Source: an uncultured Bacteroidota bacterium
GTDB lineage: Bacteria; Bacteroidota; Bacteroidia; AKYH767-A; JABDAW01
Length of the DNA stretch: 64,000 nt
Direction: 5' to 3'
Assembly (NCBI GenBank): GCA_903844645.1
Contig: CAIMUP010000008.1
Coordinates: forward strand, 32,612 to 96,611
Part shown: in pieces, positions 42,236-51,303 of the stretch
Position numbering within the stretch: position 1 is the first letter of the stretch
Layout: each line of letters opens with the position of its first letter
Notes under the pieces: model-generated
What the model saw: the letters and a program-made list of their open reading frames with translations, nothing else
What the model was told of the DNA's origin: nothing
Database searches by the model: none
Made by a program: the position numbers and the translations under genes

Positions 42236-43585
42236 TTACTTTATTCTATCCAAAATCTCCCCGTAAAGCTCGCTGTACTTCCGCAATACCCGGTTCCATG
42301 CTTCGAAACATTCATCTTGATTGGCGGTGGGAGAAACACAATTTTGTTTCGAGAAATCATCCGATACTTTAGACATTTCGCTCTGGACTTTTACATTAAT
42401 CTTTAATGGATTGAAGCCGCCATTCGTTACAACAATTCGGGTTCTGACCATCGAAGGAAATGGCGTGTTCTTGTTGTATATCGCCCCGACCCAGCTTGTT
42501 CGCAGATAATTGGTGGAGGCATCTATGGTTTGTATTTCATCGAACTTAGAGGAGATTATACTCACCAATATTTGCCATGCTTGCTTGGCGTCGCCATTGA
42601 TTTGGAGCGTGAAGGCTTTGTTTGCCTGGTCGCTTTGTTCGGATTGATCATACGCTTCATCCTTATCCATTTTGAAAGAATATTTGGTGTCCGGAAGTAC
42701 GCCATCTGGCTTGTTGCACCATTCATATCGTTGCGAAACATAACCGGCTTTCTTAACCACAACGCTTGCACATTTCCCTTCCGAAACTTTTACTTTGGCA
42801 GTCTTTTTCCCGAGCTCTTTTCCATCCACAAAAATCGAGGCATCATCAGGATCTACGGTAACTTCTGATAGGCGGTCTTTCATTTTTATCAGATCACTAT
42901 TGGGCGGAACTTCTTCGGCATCCATGTTGCAATATTTCTTTTCTTCATTGGCAAAACCAACCTTGACGACCTTCACCGTTACGCAAGAATTATTCGGTAT
43001 GGCAACCTCGGCACTGCCCTTGGTTTCTTGTTTTTTATTATCAATAAAAATATCGGCATCGGGAGGCGAAGTCTTTAAATAAACGATGCGGTCATTCATC
43101 TTAAACACCTGTTCGGTAACCGGTTCGGGCTTGCCTTCGATGTTATAATATGTTGCTGATTTTACACCGTAGCCGGGTTTCTTGACCTCCACCAAAACGC
43201 TTTTTCCTTTAGCGATAATAATGTCTTGCGGAGTAGAGCCTTTATCAATTCCATCCACAAAAATATGGGCATCCAATGGCGAAACAGATACCTTTACCAC
43301 CCGTGTTACGAGGGTAATTTTCAGAATTGGTTCGGCATCTTTCTTCCGGAAATAGGTGGTATCAATACTTAAATATCCTTCCTTCCGAATGCGGAACGTA
43401 TAGGGCGTATTTTTTTCTAATTCCTTGGTAACGGCTCCCTTTACATAATTTAATTCCTTACCATTTTGCATAAAAGCAACGGTGGCATCGGCGGGAACAG
43501 GCTGGACGGTGAGCACTTTTTGTGCTGCCATATTCATCGTTAATACTATCAACAAAATTACGGGTACAATTTTTTTCATTTCCAT
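42236..43585 (-). CDS. PEGA-domain protein
   Basis: start MEMKKIVPVILLIVLTMNMAAQ; repeated DAHIFVDGIDKGSTPQDIIIAKGKSVLVEVKKPGY units. Confidence 0.82.
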   Translation of the reverse strand: MEMKKIVPVILLIVLTMNMAAQKVLTVQPVPADATVAFMQNGKELNYVKGAVTKELEKNTPYTFRIRKEGYLSIDTTYFRKKDAEPILKITLVTRVVKVSVSPLDAHIFVDGIDKGSTPQDIIIAKGKSVLVEVKKPGYGVKSATYYNIEGKPEPVTEQVFKMNDRIVYLKTSPPDADIFIDNKKQETKGSAEVAIPNNSCVTVKVVKVGFANEEKKYCNMDAEEVPPNSDLIKMKDRLSEVTVDPDDASIFVDGKELGKKTAKVKVSEGKCASVVVKKAGYVSQRYEWCNKPDGVLPDTKYSFKMDKDEAYDQSEQSDQANKAFTLQINGDAKQAWQILVSIISSKFDEIQTIDASTNYLRTSWVGAIYNKNTPFPSMVRTRIVVTNGGFNPLKINVKVQSEMSKVSDDFSKQNCVSPTANQDECFEAWNRVLRKYSELYGEILDRIK

Positions 43586-43699
43586 GAGTCTTATTTTATA
43601 ATTAATGGGGCGAAAATACAAAATATATCTTTTCTGCAATCGGCACATTGAAAAAAGGAGGATTTTAAGCCTTGGAACATTCAAAACACGAATCGGTCG

Positions 43700-43880
43700 A
43701 ATGATTGAGGCAAATACAGTTGTATTTGCTCGAATCACTCGAGTGATTGCCGCCAATACAGTTACTTTGTCCGAAACACTCGAATGATTGCCTCCGATTC
43801 AGTTGTATTTGCCTGAATCATTCGAGTGATTGCCTCCAATACAGTTGTATTTGCCTGAATCGAACGTTCGATTCGATAAA
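43700..43880. repeat. array of alternating palindromes, 21 bp between dyad centres (42-bp composite)
   Basis: dyad centres ~43719.5, 43740.5, 43761.5, 43781.5, 43802.5, 43823.5, 43844.5, 43865.5. Confidence 0.93.
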
Positions 43881-44031
43881 AGCAAGTATTTTTCCCAAAC
43901 TCCCACCCAATGATTCATCAATAAATAGGTGGTTTCAGCTTAAAACACTCCTTATATATAGGCAAGATTTTATGGGGATTTGTTTTATCACCAAAATTTT
44001 TCCTATTTTTACACCTCCAAATAAAAATCGT

Positions 44032-46119
44032 ATGACGAAAATTAAAAATTATTTCCTGCTCCTTGCCGCCATCGGATTCCTGTTTATTACGGCTTGCAAG
44101 AAGAACCCGAACGAGGAACGCTGGGATACGAATATCCTTGCGCCGTTGGTGAATTCGACACTGACGCTGAAGAATCTGATCAACGATACGTTGATGAAAA
44201 CGAATAGTGCAGGCGAAGTGAGCTTGGTTTATCGCAGCGGCTTGTACGATTTTTCTATTGATTCATTATTTAAGATTCCGGATACGACGATGACGAATAG
44301 TTATGGTTTGACTTCGCTGAATATCGCAAATCAGAATGTGGTGTATAAACTTTCTTTGGGGCAAATGTTGATACAAGGCGGCTTGGGAACTTTTGCGGGG
44401 TTGGATAGTACTTATCAGGTGATTCCTCCGATTCCGCAAGGGCAAATTACGACAACCTATCCTATTAATGTGGATACTATTTTCCAAAGCATGACTTTGA
44501 TTGATGGACAGATGGTTATTTCGATTCAAAATCAGTTTCCGATAGCGATTTATAGCGTTCATTTTTTGTTAAAGAATACCAGCAATCAAGCCATAATTGT
44601 TGACCACACTTTTGATTCTATTCCGGCACATAGCACCCGTTCTTTTACTGGATCATTGGCAGGTAAAACAGTTAATGGCGCAATGACCGCTTCTATTGAT
44701 GGTATCTGGAGTCCCGGGTCGAATGGTAACTTGGTTTATATTGATACTACGAATCAATTAATCACAACGCTTTCGGTCATTAATCTTGTTCCCGATTCAG
44801 CTACGGCGAAGTTTCCCGGTCAGGATTTGATAAAGAAAACAACCGTTATCCCGATGAATTTAAAAGGTGTACAATTGACAAAGATTATTGCACAATCAGG
44901 AAATGTGGTGATAGATGCGTATAATACTTTGCCCGATACGTTGCGGTTTCAGTATGTAATTCCCGGCGCGAGATTGAATGGTGTAATCTTTAAAGCGATT
45001 GAAAATATGCCGCCTTCCGTGAATCATGTTGCGTCGCATGTGCATAAAGAATATAAACTCGATGGCTACACGATTGACTTGAAAGGACCGCATGAAGATA
45101 CCGTAAATACCTACTATTTCAATATCATCGGCACAATAGATTCGACAGGACAAATCCAGACGCTTACGCGGAATGATAGCATCAAACTGACGACTTCTTT
45201 CACGGGATTGGTTCCGTATTATGCCAAAGGATATTTGGGACAACAGATGTTTGAATTAGGTCCGGGTTCGGTGCCGGTTGATTTATTTAAGAACATCATT
45301 GGAGATTCAATTCGTCTTGCGAATGTCATCATGAATCTCTCGGTTCAAAATGGTATCGGTGCGAATGCGAGATTAGTTATTGATACCATCGAAGCCGAGA
45401 ATTCAAGAACGAAGGGCAAAGGATTTTTGAAAGGAAAAAATAATACGAACCTTCCACCTTTCGCCATCGCAAGAGCTACCGAAACAGGCAATTCGATGAA
45501 CCCTGTAAACATTGCATACAGTAGTCTTCACCTCGATTCAAGTAATTCTACCGCACCTTTAATGTTGAGTGTGATGCCAACGCAACTCGATTATAAATTG
45601 AGATTATTCCTTGATACCGCCGGTAATTCCTCCAACTTTAATGACTTTATTTATTATGGAAACGGCTTGAAGGCGAATGTAGATTTTGAGATTCCGATGA
45701 ACTTTATGTGCTATCAATTAATGCTGATTGATACCACCGCTTTCAACATAGGGAATACGAAGCAGTCAGGTAAAATTAAGTCGGGAACTTTCACGCTTAA
45801 TGTCGGAAATGGCTTCCCGCTTGGTGGTACTATCCAGATGTTTTTATTGGATCAATATGGCAACCAAGCCGATTCGTTGTTTGCAACGAATACCTTTGTT
45901 GCCGCGCCACTCGGAACAGATAGTATCGTTCACGCTCCGAAATATTCTGCCCTCTCCATGCCAATTTCAGAGGCTAAGATGCAGAATGTTTTGAAGGCTA
46001 CCAAGGCGATCATTAAAATAAAATTCTCTACTCAACCAGCCGGCACCAAGGTGAAGATTTATAGTGATTATAATATTGCCTTGAAGCTCGTTGGTAATTT
46101 TGTTTATAAAGTTGAATAA
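44032..46119 (+). CDS. large lipoprotein, unassigned
   Basis: MTKIKNYFLLLAAIGFLFITACKKN lipobox; long coding ORF. Confidence 0.85.
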   Translation: MTKIKNYFLLLAAIGFLFITACKKNPNEERWDTNILAPLVNSTLTLKNLINDTLMKTNSAGEVSLVYRSGLYDFSIDSLFKIPDTTMTNSYGLTSLNIANQNVVYKLSLGQMLIQGGLGTFAGLDSTYQVIPPIPQGQITTTYPINVDTIFQSMTLIDGQMVISIQNQFPIAIYSVHFLLKNTSNQAIIVDHTFDSIPAHSTRSFTGSLAGKTVNGAMTASIDGIWSPGSNGNLVYIDTTNQLITTLSVINLVPDSATAKFPGQDLIKKTTVIPMNLKGVQLTKIIAQSGNVVIDAYNTLPDTLRFQYVIPGARLNGVIFKAIENMPPSVNHVASHVHKEYKLDGYTIDLKGPHEDTVNTYYFNIIGTIDSTGQIQTLTRNDSIKLTTSFTGLVPYYAKGYLGQQMFELGPGSVPVDLFKNIIGDSIRLANVIMNLSVQNGIGANARLVIDTIEAENSRTKGKGFLKGKNNTNLPPFAIARATETGNSMNPVNIAYSSLHLDSSNSTAPLMLSVMPTQLDYKLRLFLDTAGNSSNFNDFIYYGNGLKANVDFEIPMNFMCYQLMLIDTTAFNIGNTKQSGKIKSGTFTLNVGNGFPLGGTIQMFLLDQYGNQADSLFATNTFVAAPLGTDSIVHAPKYSALSMPISEAKMQNVLKATKAIIKIKFSTQPAGTKVKIYSDYNIALKLVGNFVYKVE

Positions 46120-46136
46120 CGATTAAAAATATTTTT

Positions 46137-47432
46137 GTGCATAAATACAAACACCTGCTCCCCGCATTGATCCTTTTCTTTTTCTCTTTTAAATCATTCA
46201 GCCAAACTTCCGGTATCATGGCTTGGGATGCTTATGGAATGGAGGAAAAGTATGATACCATGAAGTCTTACATCGGCATCAGTGGTAACTTTATGTTCGC
46301 ATCCAATTGTATCACGGCGCAGTTTGCGAATTATTATCAGGGCAAATATTTCATTGATTCCACGATGAGCAAACAAGTGACTTCACAGTTTAATAAGAAG
46401 AATTATCTGGGCTTTGATTTCGATAATGGCATTACGTTCGTTCATCGAAAGGATACTTTATTTCACATTCCCATTAGTGGTTATTTCTTTGCGCTTCGCG
46501 ATAGGAATCATGCCGATGCACAGTTCCCAGGCGATCTTTTCAATTTGATATTTCGTGGCAATGCCATGTATGCCGGGCAGTTTGCTCACCTCGATAATTT
46601 AAGTACAAACATTTTGCATTACCAGCAATTAGAATTCGGGTTATCGAAAGTCTATCATAATTACAAAGGAAGTTACACCGTGGGCGTGGCGTTATCGGTA
46701 TTAAAAGGGCAGAATAATTTATCTATAACTACTGCCAATACTCGTTTAGGAACGGAGACTAATGGCGATTCATTAACTATCGATTTATCCGCTAATATCA
46801 AGCAAAGTGATACTACTAATTCCGGTTATTCTGCCTTCAATGGATGGGGATTATCTACCGATTTCTTTGTGCAATATTACGACAGCACTTCCGAAATTAT
46901 TGTGCGATTGGATGTGAAGGATTTAGGGTTTATCAGTTGGAATAATCGCTCTCTTCATAATAACCTAGATACTTCTTTTATTTTCAGTGGTATCAATGTG
47001 GACAACCTTCTTTTCGGTCCTGATTCGTTATCCAATATCTCGCAAGACAGTGTTTATCGGAATGCGTATTATGCCCATCAGATACGTAAATCATACAATA
47101 CTTTTCTGCCTGCTTCCATCAATCTTTCGTACCGGATGTACCTCGATGGCGAGTATCAAGTGCCGCTCGATGCGGGGATTAATTATCGCCTTGGGGCAAA
47201 TTCAATCCCATTTGTTTATGGGGGTGTTTCAGCTTTTATTACTAAGAATATGATTCTCGGCGGAAGCGTTTCTTATGGTGGTTATCGCAAGTTAGGTTTC
47301 GGATTAAACTTCGGAGAGAACTTCGGGAAGGGGTATCTATTATCTCTCCAAACTCAAAACATAGAGAGCCTTATTCTACCAAATAAAATAACGGGCGAAG
47401 CGGCTTTCTTGACCTTCAAGAAGTTTTTCTAA
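46137..47432 (+). CDS. outer membrane beta-barrel protein (DUF5723-like)
   Basis: GTG start with signal peptide; repeated amphipathic strands; Bacteroidota barrel-like C-terminus. Confidence 0.75.
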   Translation: MHKYKHLLPALILFFFSFKSFSQTSGIMAWDAYGMEEKYDTMKSYIGISGNFMFASNCITAQFANYYQGKYFIDSTMSKQVTSQFNKKNYLGFDFDNGITFVHRKDTLFHIPISGYFFALRDRNHADAQFPGDLFNLIFRGNAMYAGQFAHLDNLSTNILHYQQLEFGLSKVYHNYKGSYTVGVALSVLKGQNNLSITTANTRLGTETNGDSLTIDLSANIKQSDTTNSGYSAFNGWGLSTDFFVQYYDSTSEIIVRLDVKDLGFISWNNRSLHNNLDTSFIFSGINVDNLLFGPDSLSNISQDSVYRNAYYAHQIRKSYNTFLPASINLSYRMYLDGEYQVPLDAGINYRLGANSIPFVYGGVSAFITKNMILGGSVSYGGYRKLGFGLNFGENFGKGYLLSLQTQNIESLILPNKITGEAAFLTFKKFF

Positions 47433-47486
47433 AGAATTAATTCTGCAACCAAACAATAGTTGAAACGCAGCTGTCCGGTTGTTTCC

Positions 47487-47912
47487 TCAATGCTCCGCCT
47501 CAATCCCATATCGTATTGCTGCTTCCAGTATATCAATGTTTATATCTTTCAGCGTTTTAAACTTAATGCAATACCCGCTCACGCTTGCTTTGCCTAATGT
47601 CTTTCCATACGTCTCGGCTAAGTATTTCTTATCTTCGATACCCATGATATAGACCGAGATTCCGGTTGTGTTTGCACTTAAACCAATTTGATAAAACTCT
47701 CTGGTTTTTCCATCAGCGTATTTCATGTTTTGACTTCCATAGCCTATATTAGGATTAGAAACAATCTTACCTTCACTGTTTTTACCATCCAAGAACCATA
47801 ATTTACATCCCGGCATTATGCGTAGAATGATGCCGTGCAAGGCTTCCATCTCACTACGTTTTGCTTCAGGTTGGCTACTAATATACGCTGTGATTTCTTC
47901 TTGTGTGTTCAT
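47487..47912 (-). CDS. DUF1801-domain protein
   Basis: MNTQEEITAYISSQPEAKRSEMEALHGIILRIMPGCKLWFLDG...IGYGSQNMKYADGKTREFYQIGLSANTTGISVYIMG. Confidence 0.8.
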   Translation of the reverse strand: MNTQEEITAYISSQPEAKRSEMEALHGIILRIMPGCKLWFLDGKNSEGKIVSNPNIGYGSQNMKYADGKTREFYQIGLSANTTGISVYIMGIEDKKYLAETYGKTLGKASVSGYCIKFKTLKDINIDILEAAIRYGIEAEH

Positions 47913-47926
47913 ATAGTTCGAGCCCT

Positions 47927-48499
47927 TTAATTGCGTTTTGTTTTGTAATGAACCGCAATGACTCCGCAAGAAAATGTTTTGCTCTCGACAAGTTCCAAGA
48001 TAATTCTTTCAGATACTTCTTTGAATAGCGGCATTCCTTGTCCTACTATAATTGGATTAACAAACAACCAGAACTCATCAATCAGTCCTAAATTAAGAAG
48101 AGAAAGCGATGCGGATGGACTTCCGAAGATCAAAATGTTCTTCCCTTCTCGCTGTTTTATTTCATTGATTCTTTCCGAGAGATTATCGCTGATAACTGTG
48201 GTGTTGATGAGACCTGTTTCGTTCATGGTCGTTGATAATACAACCTTTGAAACATTGTTATACCACCTCGAATGTTCTATGTCGTGTTTCGTTGCGTTGG
48301 GTTTTTCGCCGGCAGTGGTCCAATAACTTTGCATCATCTCATAAGTTATCCGTCCATACAGTGCGGTGTCGACTTGGTCGGTCATGGTGGCAACAAAGTC
48401 AAATAGTTCCTCGTCAACTTTTATCCAGTTCAGTTCTCCGTTAAGTCCTGCCACAAAACCGTCAAGGGATGTGTGCATAAAGAATATTAAATTTCTCAT
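47927..48499 (-). CDS. dihydrofolate reductase-family protein (RibD C-terminal)
   Basis: MRNLIFFMHTSLDGFVAGLNGELNWI...YGRITYEMMQSYW. Confidence 0.9.
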   Translation of the reverse strand: MRNLIFFMHTSLDGFVAGLNGELNWIKVDEELFDFVATMTDQVDTALYGRITYEMMQSYWTTAGEKPNATKHDIEHSRWYNNVSKVVLSTTMNETGLINTTVISDNLSERINEIKQREGKNILIFGSPSASLSLLNLGLIDEFWLFVNPIIVGQGMPLFKEVSERIILELVESKTFSCGVIAVHYKTKRN

Positions 48500-48550
48500 T
48501 GTAATTTGATAATTGTTTGTTTTATTGTCTGGTTGTTTACTAAGATTATT

Positions 48551-49459
48551 TTAGAATACTTTCTTGCCTTTGCCTGTTGTTATCAAACTGAATAAACTTT
48601 GCTCCACAAGCATTCCCCATGCCCCTGAACAATCACCGTAACATTGGAACTTTGGAACTAAACCAAGGTGAGTGAAACGCAATTGTGTCTTGCCATTTAT
48701 TTCAGTAATTTCAAAAATTATTTTTGTTCCGTTCCATTCTTGCTTGTCTTTAAAAGAACTCAAGTTACCATCTGTAACAAGCCACACTACTTTTTCATTC
48801 GGAATAATTTCAACTAATTTTTGTTTTGAATAATGGATGTCTAACATACGATACTCAAACTCGTCATTCAATTTTTTTGAACTGCCTTTTATTTCTCCTT
48901 GCCACCAGCCACTTACATTATTGATAGCATTGAATACTTCTTCGGGAGTTTGATTTACAAAAAAAGTAGTGGTGAAATTTGCTGTCAATTCCTTTTCATC
49001 TTCTGTTTGTGGTTTGTCTTTGCCGTTGGGTTGTCCGCTACCGGTGGTTATCAAACTGTGCAAACTCTTTTGTATGTATGTATTCCATGCACCTTGACAA
49101 ATATCATAGCATTCATATTCGGGAACTAAACCTACTTGTGTGAATTGAAGTTGTGTTTGATTATTTTTTTCAGTTATCTCAAAAACAATTTTGTTGCCGT
49201 TCCATTCGCTTTTGTCTTTTGTGAAACTAAAATAGTTGTCCATCACCAACCAAACTACTTTCTTGTTTGGAATGAACTCCACTATTTTCATTTTGCAGCG
49301 GTGCACATCTTGATAATGATAACTCCATTCATCATTGAGTTTGTTTGTGCTGCCTTCAATTTCTTCACTCCACCAACCACGAACATTGTTGATGGCATTG
49401 AACACTTCTTCGGGAGAATTGTCAACTAAAATAGTTGTTGTAAAATCTGTTGTTGTCAT
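48551..49459 (-). CDS. tandem-duplicated SRPBCC (AHSA1-like) protein
   Basis: two homologous halves: SPEEVFNAINNVRGWWSEEIEGSTNKLNDEW and TPEEVFNAINNVSGWWQGEIKGSSKKLNDEF. Confidence 0.9.
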   Translation of the reverse strand: MTTTDFTTTILVDNSPEEVFNAINNVRGWWSEEIEGSTNKLNDEWSYHYQDVHRCKMKIVEFIPNKKVVWLVMDNYFSFTKDKSEWNGNKIVFEITEKNNQTQLQFTQVGLVPEYECYDICQGAWNTYIQKSLHSLITTGSGQPNGKDKPQTEDEKELTANFTTTFFVNQTPEEVFNAINNVSGWWQGEIKGSSKKLNDEFEYRMLDIHYSKQKLVEIIPNEKVVWLVTDGNLSSFKDKQEWNGTKIIFEITEINGKTQLRFTHLGLVPKFQCYGDCSGAWGMLVEQSLFSLITTGKGKKVF

Positions 49460-49548
49460 TTGTCTGTTAGTTTTAATTGTTAGTTTTATTGTCTATTTGT
49501 TATTACAAAAGGGACATGGGCATGATTACCTTTCGGGTGTTAGGGTCA

Positions 49549-49815
49549 TTAAGGAAAGACTTTATAAATATCTTTCCGATGTACCATCCTTGCAAACTCA
49601 ATGGTGTTTCCTTTCACAAAGATTCCTATTCTATAATCCCCTATTCTAATTCTAAAGGCAGACTTATATCCTTCCAATTTCTTCACATTGGGAAGGTCAT
49701 GAATGTCCTTGGAAAGTTCTGCTTTGTGGATAAGAAGCTGCAATGATTTCAGTACTGTTTTATCTTTTATCTTGTCTAAGTCCTTATTGAATTTATCAAG
49801 AAACGTAACCTCCAT
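49549..49815 (-). CDS. RelE/ParE-like toxin
   Basis: LDKFNKDLDKIKDKTVLKSLQLLIHKAELSKDIHDLPNVKKLEGYKSAFRIRIGDYRIGIFVKGNTIEFARMVHRKDIYK. Confidence 0.88.
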   Translation of the reverse strand: MEVTFLDKFNKDLDKIKDKTVLKSLQLLIHKAELSKDIHDLPNVKKLEGYKSAFRIRIGDYRIGIFVKGNTIEFARMVHRKDIYKVFP

Positions 49816-50012
49816 CAGGCTTTGAGCTTCTTCATGATTACTTCCTTGCTGACCTTTTTAGATCTGTCCACATCTTTCATTAGCAATGACAAGCCTGCAT
49901 CTTCAATCTCTTCTTCTGTCAAGGCTTTGGTTGCAACACCTAATTTGTTTAGCAAGGATTCAACAAACTTCAGTTCCTCTTTACTCTTTGGGGATATAAT
50001 TAATGACTTCAT
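49815..50012 (-). CDS. cognate antitoxin-like protein
   Basis: 65 aa, 1-bp overlap with the toxin ORF, upstream in the same direction. Confidence 0.75.
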   Translation of the reverse strand: MKSLIISPKSKEELKFVESLLNKLGVATKALTEEEIEDAGLSLLMKDVDRSKKVSKEVIMKKLKA

Positions 50013-50063
50013 AATTTAATTTATTAGGGCGCAAAAATACGAATCAATTAGGAATACCAATTA

Positions 50064-50098
50064 TCAAAACCTGTCAGGAGAAAAACCTGACAGGAGAT
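50064..50098. repeat. CCTGTCAGG...CCTGACAGG inverted repeat
   Basis: AACCTGTCAGGAGAAAAACCTGACAGGAG. Confidence 0.7.
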
Positions 50099-50101
50099 TG
50101 G

Positions 50102-50584
50102 TTAGTTCACCTTTCGGGTGTTATGGTCATTACCAGTCTTAGGTTCATCCGGTAATTTATCGTGTAAAGAGAAAGTAGGAACATAAGTTGTAAAGTTAAA
50201 ATGAAAAGGTCTTTCTGGCATAGTTCCTTTTACGTTTATTTTGGCAAGTAATGAATCATCAGTATAACTTATTATTCCAGCCTTTGATAGTTTTTTAATA
50301 TCAGACCAATTACTTGGTTCAGGAAAAACCATGTTTGTATCCTTTAAATTTGAATCTAACCAAATTTTATAATAATTAATTATATCATAAGCTGTCTTTA
50401 AATCATCTGATGCATATACATCCAATATTGAATCAGTTAGATTATTTTTTTCATAAATATAGCAATATTGATATTTAATTATGTGAATTTCAGTATCAAA
50501 ACAACCAGCCGATTTCAAAAGCCCAATAATTCCACCTATAGCCATTAGCCCTACAACTAAATAGAATTTATGGAAATTGTTCAT
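50102..50584 (-). CDS. hypothetical membrane-anchored protein
   Basis: MNNFHKFYLVVGLMAIGGIIGLLKSAGCF N-terminal hydrophobic segment. Confidence 0.55.
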   Translation of the reverse strand: MNNFHKFYLVVGLMAIGGIIGLLKSAGCFDTEIHIIKYQYCYIYEKNNLTDSILDVYASDDLKTAYDIINYYKIWLDSNLKDTNMVFPEPSNWSDIKKLSKAGIISYTDDSLLAKINVKGTMPERPFHFNFTTYVPTFSLHDKLPDEPKTGNDHNTRKVN

Positions 50585-50617
50585 TTTAATTTCCGTTATT
50601 GCGTGTCCATCCATACA

Positions 50618-50765
50618 CCCAATCGCCCCTTCGCGATTTCCTGTCAGGTTGTTTGTTATTGGTGTATTTAGATTTCATTTGGCGGCAAATTTAGATTATT
50701 TATTATTAAAAACAAATTGCAGCCTTACAGGAAATCGCAAAGGGGCGATTGCCTGTCAGGATGCT
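50618..50765. repeat. two CCTGACAGG/AATCGC..GCGATT elements in opposite orientation
   Basis: AATCGCCCCTTCGCGATTTCCTGTCAGG and CCTTACAGGAAATCGCAAAGGGGCGATTGCCTGTCAGGATGC. Confidence 0.75.
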
Positions 50766-50833
50766 TGGCCGTAAAATCCGTGAATTATGTAACTCTTTCC
50801 TAAAATTATGTAAGTCGTAGATGGGAAAGGGGC

Positions 50834-50841
50834 TGTAATTT
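50834..50841 (+). promoter_or_regulatory. -7 box TAATTTTG immediately before ATG 50848
   Basis: TGTAATTTTGCCGCATGAAA; the array lies downstream of it. Confidence 0.45.
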
Positions 50842-50847
50842 TGCCGC

Positions 50848-51303
50848 ATGAAATTAAAGATAATGGGCGCGGAGGTATTTGATAGTAGCATGGTGATGAA
50901 TGATACCATATATATAGGAGTGGAAAAGATGAACTTTTATATTGAAATACCCCTGAATAATGTCGTTCGAGGCAACATTTTGATGGTGTATCCTAATAGC
51001 GTAACACTATATCCTAATAGCGTAACACTATATCCTTATAGTGTAACACTATATCCTTATAGTGTAACACTATATCCTTATAGCGTTGCACTATATCCTT
51101 ATAACGTTACACTATATCCTTATAACGTTGCACTATATCCTTATAACGTTGCACTATATCCTTATAACGCTGCACTATATCCTTATAACGTTGCACTATA
51201 TCCTTATAACGTTGCACTATATCTTTTTTCAGGTAAAATATCGAAAATTAAGAGTAATTTAATAAGAAAAAGTAGTTTAATCAAACAATTAAAAGATGAG
51301 TAA
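50848..51303 (+). CDS. possible small ORF containing translated heptad repeats (LYPYNVA)n, overlapping the next start (ATGAGTAA)
   Basis: 151-aa ORF between a -7-like box and an overlapping ATG; could be chance given a 21-bp period. Confidence 0.35.
   Translation: MKLKIMGAEVFDSSMVMNDTIYIGVEKMNFYIEIPLNNVVRGNILMVYPNSVTLYPNSVTLYPYSVTLYPYSVTLYPYSVALYPYNVTLYPYNVALYPYNVALYPYNAALYPYNVALYPYNVALYLFSGKISKIKSNLIRKSSLIKQLKDE
50989..51228. repeat. 21-bp tandem array, ~12 units (TATCCTTATAGTGTAACACTA)
   Basis: TATCC/TATCT at 50989, 51010, 51031 ... 51220. Confidence 0.97.

Noticed and set aside
42236-43756. N-terminal extension of the PEGA protein to 43756
   Set aside because: It runs into the palindrome array; MEMKKIVPVILLIVLTMNMAAQ at 43585 is a proper signal-peptide start.
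43747-44031. N-terminal extension of the lipoprotein at 44032
   Set aside because: The extension is array sequence; MTKIKNYFLLLAAIGFLFITACKKN is the natural lipoprotein start.
49549-50012. RelE-like TA pair as a novel system
   Set aside because: The toxin looks like a standard RelE/ParE family member; nothing unusual beyond nearby hairpin repeats.
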